Part shown: positions 1-8,960 of the stretch, piece by piece
How positions within the stretch are numbered: the stretch's first letter is position 1
Layout: each line of letters starts with the position of its first letter
From: Chenopodium formosanum
Taxonomy: Eukaryota; Streptophyta; Magnoliopsida; Caryophyllales; Amaranthaceae
DNA: 64,000 nucleotides
Assembly: GCA_024500155.1 (NCBI GenBank)
Contig: CM044868.1
Location: 38,450,165 to 38,514,164 of the forward strand
Reading direction: 5' to 3'
Made by a program: the position numbers and the translations under genes
The notes under the pieces: model-generated
Seen by the model: only the letters and a program-made list of their open reading frames with translations
Database searches by the model: none
What the model was told of the DNA's origin: nothing

Positions 1-427
1 CAAAAAAACGGAGACTCCGGGTGGTTGGAGCTCCGCCTCCGACGGTCAAGTTAGTAACTTGAAACGGAATAAAGAGAACGGAAATTTAGGTGGGTATCTG
101 CTCGGATTCCAAGCTCAGATCTTTCTCTGATGTAAGAGAATGCAGGTGTAATAAATGATTGAATGTGTCCCCAAAGTGGGGAAATATCTCCCTATTTATA
201 GGGTCGTTGGAGAATGTGCCCCTACCTAGGTCACTTGACCTAGATTTTAGTGGGCTGCGCCGTTTTACGGCGCTCCTATGGATTTGGGCCCTTGAAGGTC
301 GTCATTTCAGAGGCATATCTGGGGACGCCAAGTGTCAAGAGGATGTTGAGCCACATGGGCCATCCTGACCTCGACACGTGGAGTCCTCTCATTGGTCCAC
401 GTGTCTAGGGTATAAATACCCCAAACA
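1..427 (-). repeat. Element A 3' LTR (Tat-like Gypsy), partial
   Basis: Minus-strand LTR whose R-U5 end is cut by the window edge. Its U3 start lies at 427 and reads TGTTTGGGGTATTTATACCC on the minus strand, the same start (TG, a GGGTA..TACCC inverted repeat, then an ACGTGG-type motif) seen in the LTRs of B, C, D, E and F. A TATAAATA box lies at 200-193 (minus). G-box motifs (CACGTG) are present near 373 and 400. The purine tract next to 427 identifies this as the 3' LTR, so the internal region lies to the right. Confidence 0.85.
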
Positions 428-440
428 TTTGCCCCTCACA
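428..440 (-). promoter_or_regulatory. Polypurine tract of element A
   Basis: On the minus strand this reads TGTGAGGGGCAAA and abuts the TG start of the LTR at 427. That is the expected place for the plus-strand primer of reverse transcription. Element B has the matching tract at 21636-21647. Confidence 0.75.
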
Positions 441-556
441 GGTTGCACGTGCATATCACGTGGGGCCTGTGACACGTGTCCACCTTTCATAGGTGAACAG
501 TAACGGGTAAAATTTTTGAATTTCAAATCAAAAATTTTCCCCCCACTTTCACTTTC

Positions 557-564
557 TATAAATA
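557..564 (+). promoter_or_regulatory. TATA box of the antisense accessory gene (copy A)
   Basis: TATAAATA lies about 200 bp upstream of the first intron donor and on the strand opposite to the retrotransposon. Copy B has the same box at the equivalent place (21519-21512, minus), which supports a dedicated promoter. Function is inferred from position and conservation. Confidence 0.55.
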
Positions 565-756
565 GAAAGTTACACCCCTCCTTTTCACACTTTACGTTCA
601 CATTGACTTTTTAGAGAGAGAAAAAGAGAGATTCTAGAGAGAGATTTCTCTACTCCCGTCTGCGTCACAACAAGTTTCAAGCTTCCGAGTGCTAGCAGTT
701 CATCACCCAGTTCACCGGCTGTAGCGGTTTTAAGATTTTTCCAGAGTAAAAGCGAG

Positions 757-992
757 GTAACCGCCTGTACCATTTTAGCTTTCCTCCCTTTAAATTTGTA
801 TACCATTTTTTCCGCCTGTATACCCGGCTTTTTTAGAGAATATAAATGAGTTCCCAATCCACCCACTCGGCACTGCCTAGGACACTCAACCGATCCCCCG
901 GAACGGCTGAGTCTAGAATAGGGGGTGCCTCTTCTGGACTGTCGGAACCAATATGCTCATCTCCGAATTCCTCCCTCTCTGTGTCTGTGCAG
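757..992 (+). other. Predicted 5'UTR intron, accessory gene copy A
   Basis: The donor GAG|GTAACCGCCTG is at 757 and the acceptor TCTGTGCAG ends at 992, leaving GACACAATGG as the start of the coding exon. The same donor and acceptor flank a 205-bp intron in copy B (21344-21140). This places the true start at the ATG at 999 rather than at the in-frame upstream ATG at 846, which lies inside the intron. Confidence 0.65.
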
Positions 993-1001
993 GACACAAT
1001 G

Positions 1002-1031
1002 GCCAGAACGAAACAGACGGCCAGGCGGTCT
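1002..1031 (+). other. Histone H3 tail-like N-terminal peptide (copy A)
   Basis: The ten codons after the ATG encode ARTKQTARRS. Residues 1-8 equal those of histone H3 (ARTKQTAR); position 9 is Arg instead of Lys, and Ser10 matches. Similarity to H3 stops there, so this is a short mimic-like motif and not a histone gene. Ala as second residue normally allows removal of the initiator Met, which would expose the same free N-terminus as H3. No experimental meaning can be read from sequence. Confidence 0.75.
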
Positions 1032-2943
1032 AAGAGCCGGCGCACTATGAAATTGCCAACCGATGAGGTTTTCCTGGAAGGGGAACAGAGGGATTGGGAG
1101 GAGAGCGGATCTGACGAAGAGGCTCCCTCTACCTTCGGAAGCTCTGGGATAAGAGAGGTAGACGGCGAGGGAGCCGCCTCCTCTACTGAAGCCGGCGGTG
1201 CTGAGGCCGGCCAAGGATCAAGAGTCAAATCTTCCGGCTCCGACCAGGATGATTTTGCGGCTGACTATCAGCAGCCGCCCAAGGTTGCTGACAATCCCAA
1301 CCCCAAAAAGACCCGGATGTTGCCGAGTAATATCGCCCTACTTAATAGCGAGTTCAGGGCCTTTAAAGAGAAGCACCCCTTTGGAAGGGGTTGGGAGATT
1401 ATTGTCCCTCCGGCTGATGTTGTAATGGCCTGGAGTGACGACATTCACCATGCATATGATTACTTCATCTGCTACGAGGCGGTTATCGAAGCCGGCCTCC
1501 GGTTCCCCCTCCACCCCGGGATTAGGAAAATCCTCAAGGGGTACGATCTGGGGGTTTGGCAGCTCACCCCTAACTCGTGGGTGAATATCTTAAGTTACAT
1601 CGCCGCCTGCGAGTTTCAGAACTTGAACCCCAGTTTCTCTGCCTTCGCTCACATGCACTACTTGAGCAAGGCTCCAGGCGGCCATGGGGCATGGTATACT
1701 CTGACTACCTTGCCCCAATACTTAACGACTTTGGACAAAATGTCCAAATGGTCCGGGTGAAAGGACAAGTTTTATTTGATTTCCTCCCCCACCCTAAGAC
1801 ACAACCGGACACTGCGCCGGTACAATACTGAACCGACTCTCCTTGGACGCAAATGCCCTCTCTCGGCACTATCTACTAAGGCCCGGGAGCAAATAATGGA
1901 GCCGGGATTCTTTAAAACAACAACTGAGCCCATGGGGGATGGGACTCATATTATTGTACCCAAAAACTGGATCCCCCATTCGGACTTCTTCAAGGACGAG
2001 TGCTTCTTGTCCGCCTGCGGGCTAAGTACCATGTTTCCAAGGGGTAGAATACTTCTCATCCGGAATGATTGTTATTTTATTTTAATTGCGAACTTGCCTT
2101 AATTTTCTCTAACTTTAAATTCTTGTTCTTGCAGAAGAAGCCTTGAGGATGGTAAACCAGGAAAAAACTTCGGCTAAGTCCGCGACGCTGCTGCGCAAGG
2201 AGGCGGCACTTGCCAAAAAGGCAGTCGTCGAGGCTAAGGATTCGAAGAAAGGCGGGGTAAGACCGCCTGACTTTATGTGTTTGCATTTTTTTAACCGGTT
2301 AGGTATACTTATATTTTGTTTTTCTCTCAGGAGTCCGTCAAGAGGATTCCACGATCATTCTCCAAGCTGCTCAAAAGGCAAGGAGATGATCTAGAGAAGG
2401 CTCCAGCTGCGAAAGCCGCCAAGAAGGACCCCCCTCCTCCATAGAAGCAAACATCTTCCCAATCCGGTCGTCCAACGACTGGGGGCAAATCTCCTACTGT
2501 ACTGAGAAAACTGAGCGAAAGCTCAGAACGCTCACAGCAGAAAGCGCCGGATGTCTCTACGGCATCAAAGGGTGGCGAGTCACCTGAGGTTGCAAGCGGT
2601 GCGGCAACCACTAGGGAGGAGAAGAAGCCGGAGACCCATCCGGAAGCCTAAGAAAAGGAACGAACTGAAATACCTTGGCCACTTGATTTTATGAGAGTCA
2701 AGACCAAGGTTGATCCTTCAAAAGGGTCGGTTAGCAGCCGGCAACGGATGCATACCAACTACCCTACTTCTATCTCACAAAGCGCTACTTTTAATGCAGA
2801 TCTGACTTCTGACGAGCCGGATCTTGCAAGCTTTGCAAAACGGATGGTGAGGACCCTCACCCGGTCTGAGAAGAACTCCATACCTCATCTGCAGGTCGTG
2901 GACTTCGACCGGATAATGGGTTCTCTGGCTGAGGTAAAAAATC

Positions 2944-3201
2944 CCTCTACCCTGTTATCTTCTGTCTTTAATTTGGCTAAGTAACTCATAAACCGACTGT
3001 TATTATCTCAGGCTATGCTGGGAGTGGACAGTCTCCAGGGCCCCTTCACGCGGAAGCAAGAGGTAAATGACGCCTTTACCTTGATGTCTTTATTCTTTAA
3101 TTTGACTAAGTAACTCATAGACCGGCTGTTATTGTCTCAGGCTATGGTGAGAGTGGACAGTCTCCGGGGCCCCTTCAGGCGGAAGCAAGAAGAGGTAAAT
3201 G
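2944..3201 (+). repeat. 129-bp tandem duplication of intron plus exon
   Basis: Two units offset by 129 bp (GCTATG at 3012 and 3141). Each carries the end of an intron, the acceptor CTCAG, and an exon start encoding AM(L/V)xVDSLxGPF. In the first unit the exon-internal GAGGTAAATGAC can serve as a donor, so the extra 17-codon exon keeps frame. Copy B shows no such duplication at this place. Confidence 0.7.
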
Positions 3202-3881
3202 ACGCCAAACGGAAGGCCCTAGAAAACCTCAACTTTGCTGAACATTCTGATTATATGTGTAATTTAAAGATTAAAGCAGTAGAGTTGAAACAGGAGGAGC
3301 TGATCCGGAGTTTGACGGCTGCAAACGATGAAGCTAACAGCCGGGCTGATGACCTTGACAAGAAGCTGAAAGATGCAAAATCAGATCTCAAGGCATTGGA
3401 GGATACTGACAAGGAAAATGCCCAACTCCGGATAGACAATGACCGCCTGAAGGTCGAGCTTATGAATCTGCGCAACAAGCAGTCGGACGAGCTGGCCCAA
3501 GAGCAGAACCGGCTGACTGAGGAAAATGAGCAGGACAACTAGGCCCGACTGAAGATCACCTGAAGCCTCCTTTACCCAGAAATAGACTTTGAGGTCTATA
3601 AGCTGAGGTATGATTACGCCACCGCGGTGTATGATGCCCAGCAACTGGGTGATGCTCCACCGCCTCGCTTCAAAGACTGGGCTGCTGAGCAGGGATATGA
3701 AGTCTCTGATGAAGAGGAGCCGACGGCGGATGATCATAACGAAGGTCAAGCCAGCCGGAGCAGCATCCACCTCAGCCTTAGGCGGGCCTCCCCAACTTCT
3801 GCGGCAGTATGCCAACCATTTTCTTTACCGGCTTGTATGCCGTGTTTTGTTGTATCTTTACCAACCACGGGGTTGGATTAA

Positions 3882-4101
3882 CATTTTATTTTTTGTTTCT
3901 TCGCCGGATGTAACTCCGGTTAAAACATCTTCTGGCCTTTGAGCCAATTTAAATATTTAATAAAGTATTCCGGCTCAGCCGGTTGTTTATACTTGTTTGT
4001 GTTTGAGTTTTTCAATTTGAATTTTGCATCTGTTTGCAATTCTTTACTATTTTGCCTAACTTAAAAAAAGCATGCGGCAATTTGCAATCCGGGTGCTCTT
4101 G
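3882..4101 (+). other. 3'UTR of accessory gene with poly(A) signal
   Basis: AT-rich sequence after the last open stretch of the accessory gene. It holds AATAAA at 3959-3964, a plausible plant poly(A) signal on the gene's own strand. Element A is cut off at 4101 by a solo LTR, so its integrase and 5' half are absent. Confidence 0.45.
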
Positions 4102-4832
4102 TGTTGTATATTTGGAGTAACACTTGAAATATACAAGGGATAAACCAAGAGATAGTTAAGGCTAAGAACCAAAGGCTTCTTAGATAAAGTCACACAACTA
4201 AGAAACGTTTTGGATTCTTAAGATCACAAGCCAACTAGTAGCCTAAACTAGCTAACTAAGCAAAGGAAACGAAATTCCAAATCCAAGAATTTCAGGTTTT
4301 TGTTTCTAATCCAAGAAACGAATGTAAGACAAGATTTTTTGTTTGAATAATCTGATTTTTTTCATTCACATTTTCTTGCTATTTATAGTAAACAAGCATC
4401 CTTAAGTACAAGCTAACTTAAGTGTCAGCTCACTTGTTACACGCCTAAGCTAAGTACAAATCAGCTTTTGTTGTCTAGATACATTAATAAAAGAAGCCTT
4501 ATTTAACTAGATACATCAAAGAGAAAATGGTAGCCATTTTGATGTATCTTTGCACTTGTACTTTTGTGTGAATGTGACAATATTTTTCGAACTAAAATCA
4601 GCTAAAAAGAACTAAGAAAAATATAACTAATTTGCAAACTTAAAATGACTAAAGTTTACAATTTATTCAAAGCATAAAAAGAACTAGAATAAACTAGTTA
4701 ACAAGAACAACAAGAAATTCAAGGGATTGAATATCTTGCTGCCCATGGATAGAATGCATAGCACCAATACATGATGCTACATCTTGAACCAAAGAATTGT
4801 CCATAACCAAGTTGTTAGGCTTGGCTACAACA
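4102..4832 (-). repeat. Solo LTR of the I family, internally deleted
   Basis: Starts TGTTGTATATTTGG and ends GGCTACAACA, matching the LTRs of element I. It is 731 bp instead of about 1170 because roughly 440 bp (the block found at about 35731-36165) is missing; the join lies near 4530. The flanking pentamers TCTTG (left) and CAATG (right) do not match, and the left flank is element A while the right flank is satellite. It is therefore probably the product of recombination between two insertions rather than a simple solo LTR. Confidence 0.8.
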
Positions 4833-6065
4833 CAATGTATTTCACTTTCATTTGATTCCATTAGATTTGTAGAATGCATTTGACTTTAATTGATTTAAAA
4901 ATCTTTGTCTGAATCAGTTTGACATTCATTTACTTAAAAAGCTTTGTTTGAATGTATTTTACTTTCATTTGATTTCATTATCTTTTTAGAATGCATTTGA
5001 CTTTCATTCAATTCAAAAAGCTTTATCTGAACGTGTTTGACTTTAATTTGAGTCAAAAAGCTTTTTATTGAATGCGTTTCACTTTCATTTATTTCATTTA
5101 GCTTTGTAAATTGCATTTGACTTTCATTGATTCAAAAATCTTTGTTTGCATGTATTGGACTTTCAATTGATACGAAAAGCTTTGTAGAATGCATTTGACT
5201 TTAGTTTGATTCAAAAAGCTTTGTCTTAATTGGTTTTACATTCATTTTATTCAAAAAGATTTGTTTGAATGTATTAAACGTTTATTTGATTCCATTATCC
5301 GTGTAGAATGCATTTAACTTTCATTCAACTTAAAAAGTTTTGTTTGAACTGGTTTGTTTTTCATTTAAGTCAAAAAGCATTGTTTATTGCATCTCACTTT
5401 CATTTGATTCCATTAGTTTTGTTTAATGCATTTAACTTCATTTGATTTAAAAAGCTTAGTCTTAATTGATTTAACATTCATTCACACAAAAAGCTTTATT
5501 TGAATGTATTTCACTTACATTTGATTCCATTAGCTTTGTAAAATGCATTTGACTTTCTTTTGATTTAAAAAGCTTTGTCTGAATTGGTTTGACATTCATT
5601 TAATTCAAAAAGATTTGTTTGAATGTATTTGACTTTCACTTGATTCCATTAGCTTTGTAAATTGTATTTGACTTTCATTTGATTCAAAAAGCTTTGTATG
5701 AACTGGTTTAACTTTCATTGGATTGAAAACGCTTTGTTCAATGCATTTCACTTTGATTTGTTTCCATTAGTTTTGTAGAATGCATTTGACTTTTATTGAT
5801 TTAAAAATCTTTGTCTGAATTGGTTTGACATTCATTTACTTAAAAAGCTTTGTTTGAATGTATTTTACTTTCATTTGATTCCATTATCTTTTTAGAATGC
5901 ATTTGACTTTCATTCATTTCAAAAAGCTTTATCTGAACATGTTTGACTTTAATTTGAGTCAAAAAGCTTTTATTGAATGCGTTTGACTTTCATTTATTTC
6001 ATTTAGCTTTGTAAATTCCATTTGACTTTCATTGATTCAAAAGGCTTTGTTTGCATGTATTGGAC
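4833..6065 (+). repeat. Satellite block S1 (about 40-bp monomers)
   Basis: Tandem degenerate repeats built around TTTGACTTTCATTTGATT. Adjacent monomers are 39-41 bp and alternate in type (ends in AAAAAGCTTTGTCTG, AAAAAGATTTGTTTG or CCATTAGCTTTGTAG), giving a higher-order period of about 120 bp. No coding content. It is bordered by the solo LTR on the left and the LINE-1 poly(A) end on the right. Confidence 0.85.
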
Positions 6066-6675
6066 TTTTTTTTTTTTTTTGGTAAATAATATTTTTTTTA
6101 CCAAAGAGATAAAGTTACAAATTACAAGAGCTAAGTTATAACTACCACTATAACACCACAAGACCTGAAAAAACAGGCCAATCCCCAAAAACCAGTTCTA
6201 CATCCTACCCTAGCCACCTTCTAGGAAGGGCCTAGAACAAACTAGACTTAGATTTCCAGCTACCTTCTAGGAAGGGTTCTGGAAACCAGGATCAGACAAC
6301 AGCATTAGCAGAAAACTACAAGGCAAATAGCCCTAAAACTTGAAAAAACCAAACAAAAGCAGACAGACCTGAAAACTGCACCAGCAATTCAACAGTAGCC
6401 TAAACATATAAATGTTTTCTATCAGAGTCAAGGCATCTACAAGCTACAGAAAAAATAATATCCATAAAAGCAATATCTGCATGCTTGTAATCTCCAGTGA
6501 ACATCAAAGTATTTCTCTGAATCCAAATGCAATGATAGTCTCTGCAAAACAGATAAGCAACATCCTTCCTTTAGCATTGGCTTTTCTACCTTGCTGCAGC
6601 ACCCAATGAACTTCAGAGTCAAACTTCTGCCCAACTCTAACATAACCAAGAAGCTGCAAAACTCTGTTCTAAATA

Positions 6676-6864
6676 CTAGCAAGCAAAAAATAAGTGAGAA
6701 ACATTTTCTGCAGCATTAGAACAGAAAAGGCACAAAGGATCACAGGGTATATTCCAAGTAGCAAGTCTATCTTTAGTGACTAGCCAGTTCCAAATAGCCA
6801 ACCAAGTGATAAACACACTCTTAGGAGAAGCCTTATTATTGCAAATGGTTCTCTTCCAAGTCAC
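6676..6864 (-). pseudogene. LINE-1 ORF2 C-terminal zf-RVT segment
   Basis: Encodes SPKSVFITWLAIW...WNIPCDPLCLFCSN..ENVSHLFFAC, the Cys/His pattern of the zf-RVT domain (recalled as PF13966) that ends plant L1 ORF2 proteins. It lies downstream of the RT segment on the same strand but in a shifted frame, with degraded linker sequence between. LINE-2 carries a homologous segment at 34856-35125. Confidence 0.75.
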
Positions 6865-7403
6865 TTTCTCAGCTTGAGGTCTGATTTAAGTGTGAAGCTG
6901 TCTAATGCTCATTTTGCCATTAACTGTAATATTAGACTACCCACCAACACTATCAACCAAAGCTCTACAATTCATGATCTTCCTTAAGACCCAAGAACAC
7001 TTCTTCGGGACAGGGGCAGACCAGAAATCCTTGTTCTTGAAATAGTAAATGTGGACCCATTTAACACACAAGTTATCAGATTTGTGAGCAATATCTCAAA
7101 GAACTTTAGTAACTGCAGCTTTATTCCAATCTTCAAGAGAAGTTAAATTCCAGCCACCACAAGTCTTGGGCAAACACAAATATTTCCAAGAAACTAGGGC
7201 TTTCTTACTAGGATTACCTTTACTAGTCCAAAGAAAGCACCTAAACCTTAAATCCATTTCTCTCAAAATCTTCTTAGGCAATATAAAAATTTGAGACTAG
7301 TAAGCCTGTATTCCAAAAAGAACACTCTTAATCAACTGAAGCCTGCCTGCATAAGAGAGATGCCTAATAGCCCAACCCTCAATCCTAGCAGTCACTCTAT
7401 CAA

Positions 7404-8507
7404 TCAGAGGCTTACATTGAGAAATTGTAAGCTTCTTTGAAGATAGAGGTACACCCAAGTATCTAAAAGGTAAAGCCCCTCTAGCAACCCCAACACAGAC
7501 TGAAGCTTAGTTTGAACTTGCTCACTAATCCCCCCAAAATAAACATCACTCTTATCCAAGTTGGCAGCCAAACCAGAAGCAGAAGAGAACTTCTGAAAAG
7601 CTTGAAAAACCAGTTGAATAGAGACAAGATCAGCTCTAGAGAATAGGAGTAAGTCATCTGCAAATATCATATGAGTAATACCTAACTTTGAGCACCTTGG
7701 ATGAAAATTGAAGTCAGGATTCTCAGTCATCTCCTTGAGGCACCTTGAAAGATACTCCATACAAATAGCAAAAAGGAAAGGGGACATAGGATCACCTTGC
7801 CTTAGCCCCTTTTTTGTAGCAAAAGGAGCAGAAGGGAACCCATTAACAAGGACAGAGTAAGAAACAATAGTAACACAGCTCATAATCCAAGAATTAAATC
7901 TGTTAGGAAAGCCTAACTCCTGCAACATAGTTTCCAGAAAGCACTTAACAGAATCATAAGCTCTCCTAAGGTCAATCTTAAGTAAGCATCTTGGAGTTAC
8001 AATCTTATGAGAATAACCTTTGATAAGCTCAGTAGCAAGGAGAATATTGTCACCAATATGCTTACCAGGAATAAACCCAACCTGAGCATCATTGATAACA
8101 GAACCAATGACCTTGGAGAGCCTAGCAGTTATACTTTTAGAGATCAGTTTATAGACCAAAGTACAATAAGAAATAGGTCTAAACTCTTTAACAAAGGAAG
8201 GATTAGAAACTTTAGGAACTAAAGTAATAGTACAATTCCATTGCCTAACCAATTTTCCATGAGAAAAGAAATCAAGAACAGCAACATAGATGTCACCTTT
8301 GATAATAGGCCATGATTGCTTGAAAAAAATAGCATTAAAGCCATCAATCCCAGGAGCTTTGTCATTACCAATATCATTAAGAGCATGATCAATCTCAGTG
8401 TAAGTAACATCTGCCAGAAGGAAGTTCTTAGAATCTATATCAAGATGCTCCCCTTTTCTCACAGTAATCAGGTCCACCCCAAGGAGAGAAGAGGCAACAG
8501 ACCCCAA
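7404..8507 (-). pseudogene. LINE-1 reverse transcriptase (ORF2 fragment)
   Basis: The open stretch shows the L1 RT core: KAPGIDGFNAIFFK, then FRPISYC, a Q-V-GFIPGK segment, LKIDLRRAYD, KKGLRQGDPMSPFLFAI and the catalytic FADDLLLF. These are finger and palm motifs of RVT_1 in the usual order. The frame is lost just after GISEQVQTKLQ near 7480, and the endonuclease expected upstream is absent, so no functional ORF2 remains. In a complete element it would make cDNA by target-primed reverse transcription in the nucleus. Confidence 0.85.
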
Positions 8508-8960
8508 AAGACTCTTGTAAAAGCCAATAATTTCTGCATTTATAAGCTCAGTATCCTTAAGGAAACCCCTTGACTATTGCAAATAGAATCAATTCTATTC
8601 TTGTTTTGCCTTTGCTTCATCATGGAGAAGAAAAAGTGAGAGTTAGCATCCCCAAGCTTGATCCAGTCAATCCTAGACTTCTGCCTGTAAATGCTACTTT
8701 GAATATTCATCCAATGCTTAACCTTATCAATAGCTGCATTTTCAAGACTCTACAAATGAGCACTGGTCCAATCTCCAGCCAGTCTAACCTGAATCTCACT
8801 AAGATCAACGTAAGCTTGATCTAAAGTCTAAGTGATCTTAGCAAAATGCTTGACATTTAACTCCTTGAGTCCTGCTTTAACAGATTTTAATTTAATCCAA
8901 ACAGTCATCATTGGAGAAGCATGCTGACCACCAGAAATCCAAGAATCCTTAACAGTCTTC

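Larger units (their letters stand above)
999..3881 (+). pseudogene. Antisense accessory gene of Tat-like element A; H3-tail-like N-terminus, Transposase_28-like domain, coiled coil
   Basis: A multi-exon gene antisense to its host retrotransposon. Predicted exons are 993-2043, 2135-2256, 2331-2933, 3012-3062 and 3141-3881, joined by short introns with GT..AG ends and keeping one reading frame. The product starts MARTKQTARRS, continues with an acidic Ser/Glu-rich stretch, then a region resembling the plant 'putative gypsy type transposon' family (Transposase_28, recalled as PF04195; residues about 110-350; motif LHPGIRKIL..WQLTPNSW). A Lys/Ala-rich linker and a long heptad-rich coiled coil (3200-3540) follow, then an acidic tail. 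In-frame stops at 1758 (TGA where Trp is expected), 2442, 2649, 3540 and 3561 make it a pseudogene. Antisense extra ORFs near the 3' LTR are known in Tat/Ogre-group elements; their function is unknown. The exact 3' end of the coding region is uncertain. Confidence 0.7.
6066..8960 (-). mobile_element. LINE-1: 5'-truncated L1-type non-LTR retrotransposon
   Basis: A minus-strand LINE inserted in the satellite. The 3' end at about 6066 is a poly(T) run on the plus strand, that is poly(A) of the element. Just inside it is a stem TTGGTAA/TTTACCAA. Reverse transcriptase and a C-terminal zf-RVT segment are recognisable. The upstream AP endonuclease is missing, so the copy is 5'-truncated at about 8960, where satellite resumes. 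I could not find a clean target-site duplication. Confidence 0.85.

Noticed and set aside
846..998. Start of the accessory protein at the upstream in-frame ATG (MSSQSTHS...)
   Set aside because: The segment ends in a good intron acceptor shared with copy B, and its protein sequence is poorly conserved between copies, so it is more likely intronic.
999..1031. A histone H3 gene or pseudogene
   Set aside because: Similarity to H3 stops after about ten residues and the rest of the protein is unrelated, so it is a short motif only.
833..1228. Minus-strand open stretch over the accessory gene
   Set aside because: It is the shadow of the plus-strand exon, with no recognisable domain and no counterpart in copy B.
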